37,853 nucleotides of DNA from an uncultured Thiohalocapsa sp. (lineage in GTDB: Bacteria; Pseudomonadota; Gammaproteobacteria; Chromatiales; Chromatiaceae), in assembly GCF_913062725.1 (NCBI RefSeq), contig NZ_CAJXWY010000040.1, forward strand, positions 1-37,853, written 5' to 3'. Every line of letters starts with the position of its first letter. Positions within the stretch are counted from its first letter, which is position 1. The position numbers and the translations under genes are program-made. Below the pieces are notes generated by a model. It was not told the DNA's origin and did no database searches. It was given only the letters and a program-made list of their open reading frames with translations. Positions 14,777 to 23,762 of this stretch are shown one piece after another.

Positions 14777-16567
14777 TTAAGCCTCTGGCTGCTTCGACTG
14801 AAACTTGTAAATCCGCAGCGGGCTCTCCGGTTCCGAGACAGGAATGGGCGTCAGGAACTCGGGTACCACCCCTTGCTCCAACTCGCGTAGGAACCCGGAA
14901 TAGCCAAGTTTCTCAAGCGCCCTCATCTCAGGGTCCGACGCACAGACCACTACGTAATCCACACCGACTGCTTGCATGTGCGCCCTGGCCTCTTCGGCGT
15001 TGCTAGCGAGCGCAATTTCAAGCTGCGCGCGCATGCCAGCCTGATTGCGGTGATATGGTGCCGCCAAAACGCGATGCGGTGTGAACGCAAGAATCTCCGC
15101 GCCCATGTTGGAAACGGCTGACACTAATCCAGGCGGCTGGTCCGCAAGACTATCGAAGACACCCGGGACTAGACACTCATCCCGTACAATGGCCTCACCT
15201 GAAGACGCCGCAATGGCAGGGTCACTCCCAGCGTCGGGATCAACCAGAGATAAGCCAGCCGCCCAAGTCAACGGTACCGCCAGGGCAAATACCGTTGGTG
15301 CAGCAATGGCGCGCCATCTGCCCACACCCGAGCCCCCGGCTTTGCTCAGCCGTGCCACAACAGCGGCAATAGGCGGTGCGCTAAGTACAACGATCGTTAG
15401 ATAGCTGCGCAGCTGGTAGGCGGTAAGCGCTGTTGCCAGTACAATCAGCACCGATAAGAATGCCCACTCTAGTCGGTTCGGTCCGCGCCGAAAGATGTGT
15501 ACTGCGGCAGCAACTGCAACGACACCCAAGCAAAAAAAGCCGAGATAAAATCGGTCTTTGTGAGAACCCGACACTACATCGCTAAAGCTCCGTGCCTCCG
15601 AGACAATATCCAGCCAGCGCGACTTGAGATAGGGGTCAAGCGATGCCAGCGGATTACTCAGGCAAGCCGGCGCGTAGAGCAGCGCAACCACGCAACACAC
15701 CACGCCAACGCCGGCAACCACGGTGAGCCGAGTCACCCAGTCCCCACGAACCACCATAGCAGCCGCGAGCGCGAGCCCGACTGCGGCTCCGCCTGCCACC
15801 ACGACCAAGTCGATGGAAATCCCATCACAGAATCCACCTTGCCAAGCTGACGCAGGAGCCGTCAGCGGAAAGAGGACCAGGAGACCGGCGATGATGCTGG
15901 TGGAGAATCTGAGCGCAGCGGTTCGCTCGCCCCCGCCGTCAACTACCCAAAATACGGCCATCGCCAAACCACACAGGGCGAGTAGCGGGAACGTCTCTAC
16001 GCCAATCACCAGACTGACAGCGAGCGCGAAGCCACTGACCATAGCCCAACCCGGGTATACCCGGCGTACGACTAAGCCCATGACGACGGTCAAGAGAAGG
16101 ACAAGCTGGATATTGTGATGGTCAATACCACCCGGCGCGAACCGCGCGGTTGTGACAAGGCTTAGACCAACCAAAGCCGCTGCAAAGGCCCCGGTCCCAG
16201 GCCCATCTAGCGCTCGGCCGATCCAGAAGACTATGATCATTGCGAGACCAAGCATCGCGAGCGGCCAGAGCATCATCACCCAATACTCTGAAAGCAGAGG
16301 ACCGAACACCAAACCGCCACCTGATATGAGCGCCGCCAGCAACCCATCGAGCAGTCGCGACCAATGCATCTCACTGCCGCCATCGACACCGAGCCTGACC
16401 TGGCTCAGGTCGAACCAGTCTTGCCCATTCAGCAGATCCCGGATCATCACGAGTCGCATGACGCTGTCGTTATCGAGACTGAAGAGCAACGCATCAGGCC
16501 CCGGTGCGCGCGAGATCGCGATCACCGAAAGGAGCAAGAACAGCAGAGCGAGTGCCACCGTCCGCAT
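14777..16567 (-). CDS. Polytopic GT-C-type glycosyltransferase-like membrane protein
   Basis: A 596-residue protein from ATG 16567 with an N-terminal signal-anchor and about 12 membrane segments to residue 440, then a soluble tail. The first loop has DNDSVMRLVMIRDLL (32-46) and MHWSRLLD (67-74); a second conserved-looking motif is GGIDHHN (146-152). This arrangement recalls STT3/AglB-like and related GT-C enzymes, where an acidic pair in the first loop is catalytic. The C-terminal domain (VDYVVVCASDPEMRALEKLG) looks like the small soluble lobe of such proteins. Acceptor and donor are unknown; lipid-linked sugars are the usual donors. It stands upstream of IS630 remains and belongs by content to the following surface-glycan block. 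Confidence 0.6.
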   Translation of the reverse strand: MRTVALALLFLLLSVIAISRAPGPDALLFSLDNDSVMRLVMIRDLLNGQDWFDLSQVRLGVDGGSEMHWSRLLDGLLAALISGGGLVFGPLLSEYWVMMLWPLAMLGLAMIIVFWIGRALDGPGTGAFAAALVGLSLVTTARFAPGGIDHHNIQLVLLLTVVMGLVVRRVYPGWAMVSGFALAVSLVIGVETFPLLALCGLAMAVFWVVDGGGERTAALRFSTSIIAGLLVLFPLTAPASAWQGGFCDGISIDLVVVAGGAAVGLALAAAMVVRGDWVTRLTVVAGVGVVCCVVALLYAPACLSNPLASLDPYLKSRWLDIVSEARSFSDVVSGSHKDRFYLGFFCLGVVAVAAAVHIFRRGPNRLEWAFLSVLIVLATALTAYQLRSYLTIVVLSAPPIAAVVARLSKAGGSGVGRWRAIAAPTVFALAVPLTWAAGLSLVDPDAGSDPAIAASSGEAIVRDECLVPGVFDSLADQPPGLVSAVSNMGAEILAFTPHRVLAAPYHRNQAGMRAQLEIALASNAEEARAHMQAVGVDYVVVCASDPEMRALEKLGYSGFLRELEQGVVPEFLTPIPVSEPESPLRIYKFQSKQPEA

Positions 16568-16605
16568 ACGCCAAGTCCTCTATCCTATATCGTTGGTATT
16601 AGCGA

Positions 16606-16905
16606 TTATAGCCACTCGCATACTCTCTTATAGCTCACGGCACTGGGAACAAAGCTTTGAATCCAAGCTTTAGCATGAGAACGATGCTGGCTCGCTTCTG
16701 CAAACGTCATGCGAATCGTCCGCCGCAACTCATCGATCGAGCGAATGGTAGCGATCGAAATCACGCGCTTGATGCTTTCCCAAGTGAACTCGATTGGGTT
16801 GAGGTCCGGTGAATAAGGCAGCATGAAGACCAGCTCGAACGCATTGGCCTTGGCAGCCTGGATCACCGCGGCGGCGTGATGACTGTTGAAATCCCACGCA
16901 ATCCC
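16606..16905 (-). pseudogene. IS630-family transposase, C-terminal fragment
   Basis: The minus strand carries the last third of a DDE transposase: IAWDFNSHHAAAVIQAAKAN, FELVFMLPYSPDLNPIEFTW (the family signature with the last catalytic Glu), ESIKRV, and an end at CEWL. The reading frame cannot be extended upstream with IS630-like sequence beyond about 16905, so the N-terminal two thirds are lost. It lies immediately upstream of the GT-C gene, whose promoter may have been brought or replaced by this insertion. Confidence 0.75.
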
Positions 16906-17177
16906 CGTCGCGGATCGCCCATGCGCCTGATCCCCTCCAAGCGGCGAACGATGTAGATGCAGTCGAGTTGCGGCATGGGCCTCTCCTTGTAGGTCTACCG
17001 CTCACAACTTCATCCGCGCGCCGTCGGGGGCGGCTACCTCTTCGAACGTGTCCTCAGGTTCTGACTTGGCGGAAAAATTCACGGAGCAAGACATCGGCCC
17101 CGCCTAGCCCGCTTGCGACGGCGCCAAAACTTACAGCCCGTCGCCATTTATCCCGAGGCCTGTTAGCTATCCGCTGG
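16906..17177. other. Spacer with IS debris, no gene seen
   Basis: Between the IS630 fragment and the end of the sulfatase-like gene all frames are broken. A short minus-strand stretch reads MPQLDCIYIVRRLEGIRRM with no recognisable partner. No clear terminator was found. Confidence 0.4.
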
Positions 17178-19166
17178 TCAACGATGCTCGGTGGTCCTCG
17201 GCGGCTGAAAACCTTCGTACAACCTAGGGCTCCCGTAGTATGCGAGTTGATTTTCGATCCACTGGTTCAGACGAACTTCCAATACCTGAGCCATCCGCGC
17301 TTCACGGTCCGCAAGATCCTCCTCTTCACCTGGATCCGCCTCCAAGTGATACAACTCCAGCCTAGGATAGGGATACTCGGTTTTCAGTAGTTTCCACGGC
17401 CACGAAACCAAACCATACTGCCGCACCATCGCGTTAGCGTACATGAAAACCGGCCTATTACTCTCCCCTGTGGCCAACGGCGCCTCCCCTTGAAATGATT
17501 CCGGTATCGCCATTCCGAGGCTCTCCAAGACCAACGGTGCGATGTCAATGTGACTAATTGCTGATTCTATCTTCTTGTCGCCAAAGTTTTTCGCGCCGGG
17601 TAATTTGACGAGTGTCAAAGTCCTCATGACCTCATCATACATTGGCCCTGAGTGATTACCGAAGCCGTGCTCGTAAAATGCTTCGCCGCTGTCGCCTAAT
17701 ACTACAAAAACACACCTCTCCCAGATTCCTAGCTCTTTGAGCTCTTCCACGAAAGCTCGAAGTAGCTCATCTACGTTGCGTACAGCATTCAAATATCTGT
17801 TTCGGACGACCTCCCGCTTCTCAAAGGGCCAGCGATAATACACCGCGTCAAATTCGAAAGTTGCGGGTTGATATGGCTCAATTCCTCCCTCTGGTATCAC
17901 ATAACTGAAGTGAGTGTTCTGTAGGTTGACCCCAAGAAAGACCGCGTCAGTCGATCGTTGGCCGCTAAGCCAGTCTGCGGCTATTCGCAACGTTTTGCTA
18001 TCCTCAATCTTTCCTGCCGTTGCCCGCCCGGTCTTCAGCAATCTGATCAGCCCCGCATCGTCGTCCTCGTTAACCCAAGTGTCGCCTGAAAAATCTTCTG
18101 AATGATAAAAAAAGTCGACATCGGGCACTTTTAGCCAATTAATCATACCTCCCCATTTCTCGTTCTGCGAAGAAATGTATCCAGTAACATAGTCATGCGC
18201 CTTGAAAGCTTCAAAAAGCGACGTCCCGCGCCACTCGGCATCAGCAGGATAGCCCTGCAGCCTTGAAGAACGAAGCGGATATTGTGAATACCAGACGGCA
18301 AGGTCAGCATAGTTTGAATGCGAGGACGACGCGTACGACCGCGTGAAGACCATCGCTTCTTCGCTAAGAGCCTGGAGGAAGGGAATGGGGCTCGGTTGCA
18401 TCTCAAGGAGGTCATAACGGAGAGACTCTACAAGAAGAAAGATGACTGGTACTGTTGCGTGTATCGCAGAGGTAGGCTCGTATTTCCTCCTGGGCGGAAG
18501 GGAGTTAGCTAACGATGCTTCCCTTTCGGCGACCCTTGCATCCCTTGTCCATCGTTCGATCGCGAACTTGTCGACGGAAACTGCAGAAATGCGCGCGGAA
18601 ACATGCGGGGCGGAGAGCACAAGGACTGCCAATGCTGTCGCCGAGAGGATCGAAACATGCGGGATCGAAAACGATTGCTTCGCCGCACTTATGAACTTGC
18701 GGTAGGCTCTCGTAAAGAAAAACACTGCGACCAACAAAAATAGGCCGAAGGCCGCCATCTTGGTTGGCGCCGTTTGCAGCAGGTGTAGGAGAAGTTGCCC
18801 GTTGTTCAAGACCAAAAATGCAAGGATATCCCCGCTGGGCCCGTACCCTAAAGACGCAAGGAAGGTCCAAAAAATAGAGCAGTACGCTGCGCCAAAAACA
18901 ATCAAAACCGCTGATGAAAGTGTCGCAGCTTTTCGTATCAGAGGGTTCTCCATTCGCTCGACGGCCAACCCGATCAATCCAACCAGTGACACTGCAGCGA
19001 CCCATCCAGCACAGGCATTGATTACCAAGAATAGATTGCTAACTGCGCTTCCCGAGCTCACGGGCAAGGCTTTCCTGAAAAGGACTACACCAACAATAGC
19101 CAGATCGATGGCAGGTATCAGCATTAATGGCTGATTAACGATCGCGAATCTGTGCTTCGATTGCAA
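17178..19166 (-). CDS. Membrane-anchored sulfatase/phosphoglycerol-transferase-like enzyme
   Basis: A 662-residue protein with about four to five N-terminal membrane segments (to about 190) followed by a large periplasmic alkaline-phosphatase-superfamily domain, the layout of LtaS, OpgB and EptA-like enzymes. VPVIFLLVESLRYD starts the domain with the metal-binding Glu; SYASSSHSNYADLA holds the candidate Ser/Thr nucleophile; VFVVLGDSGEAFYEHGF and NHSGPMYDEVMR are the distal metal site. A Ser stands where many relatives have GDHGE. The start is taken as TTG 19166 because GGAGG lies nine bases upstream; ATG 19124 lacks a site. It probably modifies a surface glycan with a phospho-group or removes one. 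The protein is rather AT-rich for the region. Confidence 0.7.
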   Translation of the reverse strand: MQSKHRFAIVNQPLMLIPAIDLAIVGVVLFRKALPVSSGSAVSNLFLVINACAGWVAAVSLVGLIGLAVERMENPLIRKAATLSSAVLIVFGAAYCSIFWTFLASLGYGPSGDILAFLVLNNGQLLLHLLQTAPTKMAAFGLFLLVAVFFFTRAYRKFISAAKQSFSIPHVSILSATALAVLVLSAPHVSARISAVSVDKFAIERWTRDARVAEREASLANSLPPRRKYEPTSAIHATVPVIFLLVESLRYDLLEMQPSPIPFLQALSEEAMVFTRSYASSSHSNYADLAVWYSQYPLRSSRLQGYPADAEWRGTSLFEAFKAHDYVTGYISSQNEKWGGMINWLKVPDVDFFYHSEDFSGDTWVNEDDDAGLIRLLKTGRATAGKIEDSKTLRIAADWLSGQRSTDAVFLGVNLQNTHFSYVIPEGGIEPYQPATFEFDAVYYRWPFEKREVVRNRYLNAVRNVDELLRAFVEELKELGIWERCVFVVLGDSGEAFYEHGFGNHSGPMYDEVMRTLTLVKLPGAKNFGDKKIESAISHIDIAPLVLESLGMAIPESFQGEAPLATGESNRPVFMYANAMVRQYGLVSWPWKLLKTEYPYPRLELYHLEADPGEEEDLADREARMAQVLEVRLNQWIENQLAYYGSPRLYEGFQPPRTTEHR

Positions 19167-19391
19167 TTATCGTAGCCTCCATCGAGTGCTGGTTGCGCTC
19201 ATACGTCGTAGGCCGCGGCTTTCATCTAATACCCAAAAAATGAAACGAGCATGGAAAGGCAGGTGATGAAATTTCGGACCAGTATCATCTCACACCGGTA
19301 TCGGTAGTGGGGCTCTCTATTGCATAGAACGAGCGGCGGACACTGCGTTGACCAGCAAGACTGCACTTCCCCGCAGGGACAGGGGGGGGAT

Positions 19392-19407
19392 TGGCCTAGC
19401 GAGGCCA
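19392..19407 (-). terminator. Hairpin after the flavoprotein gene
   Basis: Perfect 6-bp arms TGGCCT/AGGCCA with a 4-base loop begin 5 bases past the stop codon at 19412 (leftward). The 3' flank on the minus strand is a C-run rather than a T-run, so termination would be weak or factor-assisted. Confidence 0.4.
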
Positions 19408-19411
19408 GCAA

Positions 19412-21007
19412 TCATCCTGACTTCCGCTCCTCGTGATAGTCCCGATCGGCGTTGACGTCCCAAAGTTTTCCTCGCACATCTATTCCCGCGATGATGCCGT
19501 CGACCGCGGTCATTGCGGTGAGCATCGAATGGTCCTGATTGTTGTAGCGGTGCATCCCATTCCGGCCGAGTGGAAAGAGGTTGCGAAACTGACCGAGGTA
19601 GTCACGAATCTCTCCAAAACGATCGTAGCTGCCAAAGTAGGCGGGGTAGGTCTTGGGCATTCTGATGACGATATGGTCCAAGACCGCGTCGGCATCGATC
19701 ACACCGATGGTCACTAGCTCGGATACTCCAAAGCGGAACATGTCGTCATCGCACAGGCTCCAGAGGTAATCACCTTCGTTGACGAAATACTCTAAGCCGA
19801 TCCACACAGTTTCCGGATCGGCCACCATGTAGGGGCTCCAGTTGTTGAAGATCTGCAACCGGCCGACCTTCACCTGAGGCTCTTGTACATAGATCCAGTT
19901 GTCCGGGACCTTCTCCCTCAGCTCGAGGCCCGAGACACCGCCGCCGAGCCGCAGGCGCCTGAGTAGCAGACCGACGGTTATAAAGTCGCGATAGGGGAGT
20001 TCGAGGGCGACCTCCCTTACATTCGGCGGTGCTTCCGGCGCTAGGCCGGCAACGAGGTCACGGACCGGCATAGACGAAAGGAAGTGCTCGCCCTGCAGGG
20101 TGCGCCGTGCGCCATCCGGTCCTTCAACGTCGGCGGAGACAATCGCGGCTGCTTTTTGTCGGAGGCATGTGACCCGGGTGTGATAGTGGACTTTTCCTCC
20201 GCGCGCCTCGACCAGCGCGGCAACTTTTTCCCAAAGCTGCCCGGGGCCAAACTTCGGGTAGAGAAACTGCTCGATCAGGCTGGTCTCGGTTCCTTTCTGG
20301 GCCACATCGCCCCCGCGTCGGACGATCGATCGCAGGGCGTGTGTGACCACAGCCGAGACCGAAAGGCCCTTGATCCGTTGCGCACCCCACTCCGCGGGGA
20401 TCGCATGACAGGGCACTCCCCACACCTTTTCGGTGTAGTCGCGGAAGAAGGTAGCGTAGAGCTCATAGCCGAAGCGATTAGTAAGGAAGTCCTGCAGGCT
20501 CCGCTCCGGGCGCACCGGGCGTAGCTTGCCCTTCGCGTAGCTTGCAGCGAGCTTGAAGCTCTTCACCCAGCCCAGCGCAGCGAGCGTCTTGGTGCTCGGC
20601 TTGATCGGATAGTCAAAGAACTGACCACCGTACAGGATACGCGAGACCCGCGGGCGCAGGAGCATGACATCGTCGCACAGTTCGGGGTCGGGCCCACTGG
20701 CAGCCAGGTCTAGATGACGGCGTTTGTTCTGGTAACTGATCTCCGTCTGCCCCGCTACCGCCCTCCCCACACCCTGGATGGGCAGGATTCGCGTCCACCA
20801 ATTCATGACACGATCGGATTTGGAGAAAAACCGGTGCCCCCCAATGTCGATACGATTGCCCTTATAGTTGATGGTCCGAGCGATGCCGCCGGCGAACCCG
20901 CTCGCTTCGATGACGATCGGGCGAATGTTCGTGCGTGTGACCAGCTCGTAAGCGGCCGTAAGCCCAGCTGGCCCGGCACCGATAATGACAGCTGTTTCTT
21001 GCGACAT
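19412..21007 (-). CDS. FAD-dependent oxidoreductase, UDP-galactopyranose mutase-like
   Basis: A 531-residue flavoprotein read from ATG 21007, where the Rossmann motif begins at once ([17 protein letters not shown]). The frame is open another 79 codons upstream without family character, so the longer start is rejected. Next come the FAD ribose acid ([10 protein letters not shown]), [13 protein letters not shown] (GHRFF is typical of these mutase-like proteins), [13 protein letters not shown] and, near the end, [20 protein letters not shown], the C-terminal FAD contact. Relatives act as UDP-galactopyranose mutases or stay uncharacterised next to GtrA/GtrB genes. Here GtrA is directly upstream (74 bases), so a role in making or altering a glycan donor is inferred. 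Confidence 0.72.
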   Translation of the reverse strand: MSQETAVIIGAGPAGLTAAYELVTRTNIRPIVIEASGFAGGIARTINYKGNRIDIGGHRFFSKSDRVMNWWTRILPIQGVGRAVAGQTEISYQNKRRHLDLAASGPDPELCDDVMLLRPRVSRILYGGQFFDYPIKPSTKTLAALGWVKSFKLAASYAKGKLRPVRPERSLQDFLTNRFGYELYATFFRDYTEKVWGVPCHAIPAEWGAQRIKGLSVSAVVTHALRSIVRRGGDVAQKGTETSLIEQFLYPKFGPGQLWEKVAALVEARGGKVHYHTRVTCLRQKAAAIVSADVEGPDGARRTLQGEHFLSSMPVRDLVAGLAPEAPPNVREVALELPYRDFITVGLLLRRLRLGGGVSGLELREKVPDNWIYVQEPQVKVGRLQIFNNWSPYMVADPETVWIGLEYFVNEGDYLWSLCDDDMFRFGVSELVTIGVIDADAVLDHIVIRMPKTYPAYFGSYDRFGEIRDYLGQFRNLFPLGRNGMHRYNNQDHSMLTAMTAVDGIIAGIDVRGKLWDVNADRDYHEERKSG

Positions 21008-21080
21008 CCGTACGCCTGCCCTCAATTGTCCGAGCCGAGTCACTGCAAATGAGACTTTGGTTTCTGCATGTTTGGCAGCC

Positions 21081-21671
21081 TCATCGGCAATCTTGGTAGC
21101 GGGAAGGGGATCGCGGTGCTTGTTCGGCGCTGCAACCAAAATCCTGCCCTTTCCGTTCGCGGTGCCGGGCGGTCGCGTCCGCTGTGACCCTCGCCAGGAC
21201 ACTTCGAAGACCTGGTCCGAAGCTGAACAACTTGTGGCAGGCAAAGGAATAGAACGTTACGAGGCCGACCGCCAGGAAATGACTGAGCATGTCCATTGTG
21301 ACTGACGCTGGGATGTGCGTCGCTACCCATTGGGTCGTTATCAGACCAGCGACCGCGGTACCGCGGAATACATAGGACAGGGTGACGGTCAGGGTCAGAC
21401 CGCCCAATGAGACAACGAGGAAGGTCTGCATCTCCCGGAAGACGGACCGCCCGGACGGGACGAATGTCAGCCAGCGGTTGAGTACAAAGCTGACTGCCAT
21501 TCCCGCCACGAACGCAACCGAGACCGATACCCCGTATTCCCAACCGTGATCGAGACCGGCCCGCTCGTAAAGCAAAACCCCGACGAGCAGGTTTGTCGCT
21601 GCGGCGAGGCCGGAGAACACTAAGAAGCGGGCGAATTGGCGATTCAGGTAAAATGGGGCGATCTTCCGCAT
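21081..21671 (-). CDS. gtrA: GtrA-family flippase
   Basis: A 196-residue membrane protein with four hydrophobic segments: [20 protein letters not shown], then [20 protein letters not shown] followed by [24 protein letters not shown], and [20 protein letters not shown]. The F-x-x-N-x-x-x-T/W-x-F pattern (FVLNRWLTF) and the closing FSFxxHKLFSF-like end are GtrA hallmarks. The start is ATG 21671, giving [10 protein letters not shown]; the frame continues upstream into ISAs1 debris and is not used. GtrA proteins help move polyprenyl-linked glucose or other sugars across the inner membrane. The extended basic C-terminal tail of about 45 residues is longer than usual and may be non-functional run-through. 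Confidence 0.82.
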   Translation of the reverse strand: MRKIAPFYLNRQFARFLVFSGLAAATNLLVGVLLYERAGLDHGWEYGVSVSVAFVAGMAVSFVLNRWLTFVPSGRSVFREMQTFLVVSLGGLTLTVTLSYVFRGTAVAGLITTQWVATHIPASVTMDMLSHFLAVGLVTFYSFACHKLFSFGPGLRSVLARVTADATARHRERKGQDFGCSAEQAPRSPSRYQDCR

Positions 21672-21739
21672 TACCGTAGCTCGTTCGCGCACAGTCTTTG
21701 TGCCCCATATCTTCGTCGGGAAACCGGCGTGCCTTGAGG

Positions 21740-21963
21740 ATGCTGTAGGGCAGCACCAGAAACTGGTGAGGCCACGCCGCTTTGGCGCGCCTAAAGCGTG
21801 CGGCGTCCTGCCAACCATCAGCGCCGGCGAGTGCTGCCGAGATGACCAGCACGATCATATCGCTGGGGCGATGGCGCCGGTTGATCGGACGGCGTGCATC
21901 CGCCAGTGAAGCAAAGGCTGTGACTAGGGCTTGCTCGCCAGGGATCGGGTTGATGTTCGGCAT
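21740..21963 (-). pseudogene. ISAs1-family transposase, N-terminal fragment
   Basis: From ATG 21963 the minus strand reads MPNINPIPGEQALVTAFASL, then DARRPINRRHRPSDMIVLVI, SAALAGADGWQDAARFRRAK, matching the N-terminal domain of ISAs1 transposases (the D-x-R-R ... ALLAG ... W-x-x-I pattern). Family-like sequence stops near FLVLP; the remaining catalytic 300 residues are absent and the frame runs into the 5' side of gtrA. The rearrangement that cut the IS therefore lies immediately upstream of gtrA. Confidence 0.65.
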
Positions 21964-22656
21964 GGCCAAAACTCTACAGTGCCGGCTTGTTTGGTGGATT
22001 GTGGAGCTTCGCTCAGACAAAGTTTAAAAGGATATCGTAAGAATCTGAGCCTATTTCGCTGGCGCTTGTGGTGACCCTGGTCGAAAGGTCGAAAGCTTAA
22101 ACCTGCGATAGATATCGCATTTAGAGTATTTACGGAATGCGCTACCAGCCAATCGTTTAGCAGAGTTTGACATGGCAATGAAGTTATGGGAGTCAGGGAA
22201 ATTTCTCGAGTAAGGATAGGTGCTCACCCGACCTTCGGAGTAGGTAGCGCCGAACTGATTCGTGACAAATGCACAGGAGGTCGGTGTGGAGTGCAACAGC
22301 AGATAAGGCAGGAGACGCTGAGAGGGCTTTTTGGCGGCAACGATCTATAAGTAGTCGCTGGGCGGTCTGCATTTTGCCGCGAGCCAGGTATCGTAGTAGG
22401 TGGCACGAAAAGGGCCATTGTCGAGAGACGGCGGCACACCGCACCAGCGCTGCCGCGTGAACGACAGACTGGACAGCGTCGATGCGCCCCGACAGACTGA
22501 TACCGGCCGCAGTCTGCGGTTAGTGTTTCGATGGCTGATCCGCACCACCTGGGGAGAGATGCGAGCAGACGGCGATTTTGCTTGGGTGCAGCGTCTGGCA
22601 GTCAGCGGCGGGCCGGGTGACACATGCGCGTTTGAACACATGCGGGAGCACTTTCG
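21964..22656. other. Long spacer before ruvB; no firm gene
   Basis: About 690 bases with many stops. A plus-strand frame (22400-22660, 86 codons) ends in an ATGA overlap with ruvB but resembles no RuvA or other family. A minus-strand frame over 22345-22465 ends RWCGVPPSLDNGPFRATYYD and beyond; it looks protein-like but is unassigned. The region most likely holds the ruvB promoter and the end of a rearranged block. No LexA-like operator was found by eye. Confidence 0.4.
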
Positions 22657-23706
22657 ATGACCGACCCCGACCGCCTCATCACCCCCGCCGAGGCCGCTGA
22701 CGACGGCGCCCTGGACCGTGCGATCCGCCCCCGTCGGCTGCAGGACTACGTGGGTCAGCCGGCGGTGTGCGAGCAGATGGAGATTTTCATCGGCGCCGCC
22801 CGCGGCCGCGGGGAGTCCCTGGACCACACCCTGATCTTCGGCCCGCCGGGGCTCGGCAAGACCACGCTCTCGCATATCATCGCCCACGAGATGCAGGTGA
22901 ACCTGCGCCAGACCTCGGGCCCGGTGCTGGAGAAGCCCGGGGACCTGGCGGCGCTGCTCACCAACCTGGAGTCCGGCGATGTGCTGTTCGTGGACGAGAT
23001 CCACCGCCTGAGCCCGGTGGTGGAAGAAATTCTCTACCCCGCCATGGAGGACTTCCAGCTCGACATCATGATCGGCGAGGGCCCGGCGGCCCGCTCCATC
23101 AAGCTGGACCTGCCGCCCTTCACGCTGGTGGGCGCCACCACCCGTGCCGGGCTACTCACCTCGCCCCTGCGGGACCGCTTCGGCATCGTCCAGCGCCTGG
23201 AGTACTACAGCGCCGAGGACCTCACCCGCATCGTGCAGCGCTCGGCGCAGATCCTGGCCATCCACGCGGAGGCCGACGGCGCCGCGGAGATCGCCCGGCG
23301 CTCCCGCGGCACGCCGCGCATCGCCAACCGGCTGCTGCGCCGCGTGCGGGACTTCGCGCAGGTGAAGGCGGGCGGGCACATCACCCGGGACGTGGCCGAC
23401 CAGGCGCTGGGCATGCTCAAGGTGGATGGCCTGGGCTTTGATCACATGGACCGCCGCCTGCTGCAGGCCGTCATCGAGAAGTTCGACGGCGGGCCGGTGG
23501 GGGTGGAGAGCCTGGCGGCGGCCATCGGCGAGGAGCGCGGCACCATCGAAGACGTGCTGGAGCCCTTCCTGATCCAGCAGGGTTACCTGGTGCGCACCCC
23601 GCGCGGGCGCATGGCCACCCAGAGCGCCTATCGGCACTTTGGGCTGGTGCAGCCGCGCTCGGATGGCAAGCCCATGCAGGACTTGTTCGGGCCGCCGCCG
23701 GACTGA
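22657..23706 (+). CDS. ruvB: Holliday junction branch migration ATPase RuvB
   Basis: A full-length 349-residue RuvB, the hexameric motor that drives branch migration with RuvA and supports RuvC cutting. Walker A is GPPGLGKT (62-69), Walker B LFVDEIHR (110-117), sensor 1 and arginine-finger region [18 protein letters not shown] (about 157-174), and the C-terminal winged helix is visible ([20 protein letters not shown], then the RTPRGRMAT wing). Start ATG 22657 gives the usual short leader before [14 protein letters not shown]. It is the only housekeeping gene on the plus strand here. No ruvA or ruvC precedes it, although they usually do in proteobacteria; it is followed at once by the convergent Tad operon. 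Confidence 0.97.
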   Translation: MTDPDRLITPAEAADDGALDRAIRPRRLQDYVGQPAVCEQMEIFIGAARGRGESLDHTLIFGPPGLGKTTLSHIIAHEMQVNLRQTSGPVLEKPGDLAALLTNLESGDVLFVDEIHRLSPVVEEILYPAMEDFQLDIMIGEGPAARSIKLDLPPFTLVGATTRAGLLTSPLRDRFGIVQRLEYYSAEDLTRIVQRSAQILAIHAEADGAAEIARRSRGTPRIANRLLRRVRDFAQVKAGGHITRDVADQALGMLKVDGLGFDHMDRRLLQAVIEKFDGGPVGVESLAAAIGEERGTIEDVLEPFLIQQGYLVRTPRGRMATQSAYRHFGLVQPRSDGKPMQDLFGPPPD

Positions 23707-23762
23707 GCCGAGCAGTCGCTCCTGCCGTCTGCGGGACCCGCCGATCTGTGCCATGCATGTCA

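Noticed and set aside
19226..19411. A 61-codon minus-strand frame after the sulfatase start
   Set aside because: No ribosome site, odd Cys/Pro composition and no family; treated as spacer.
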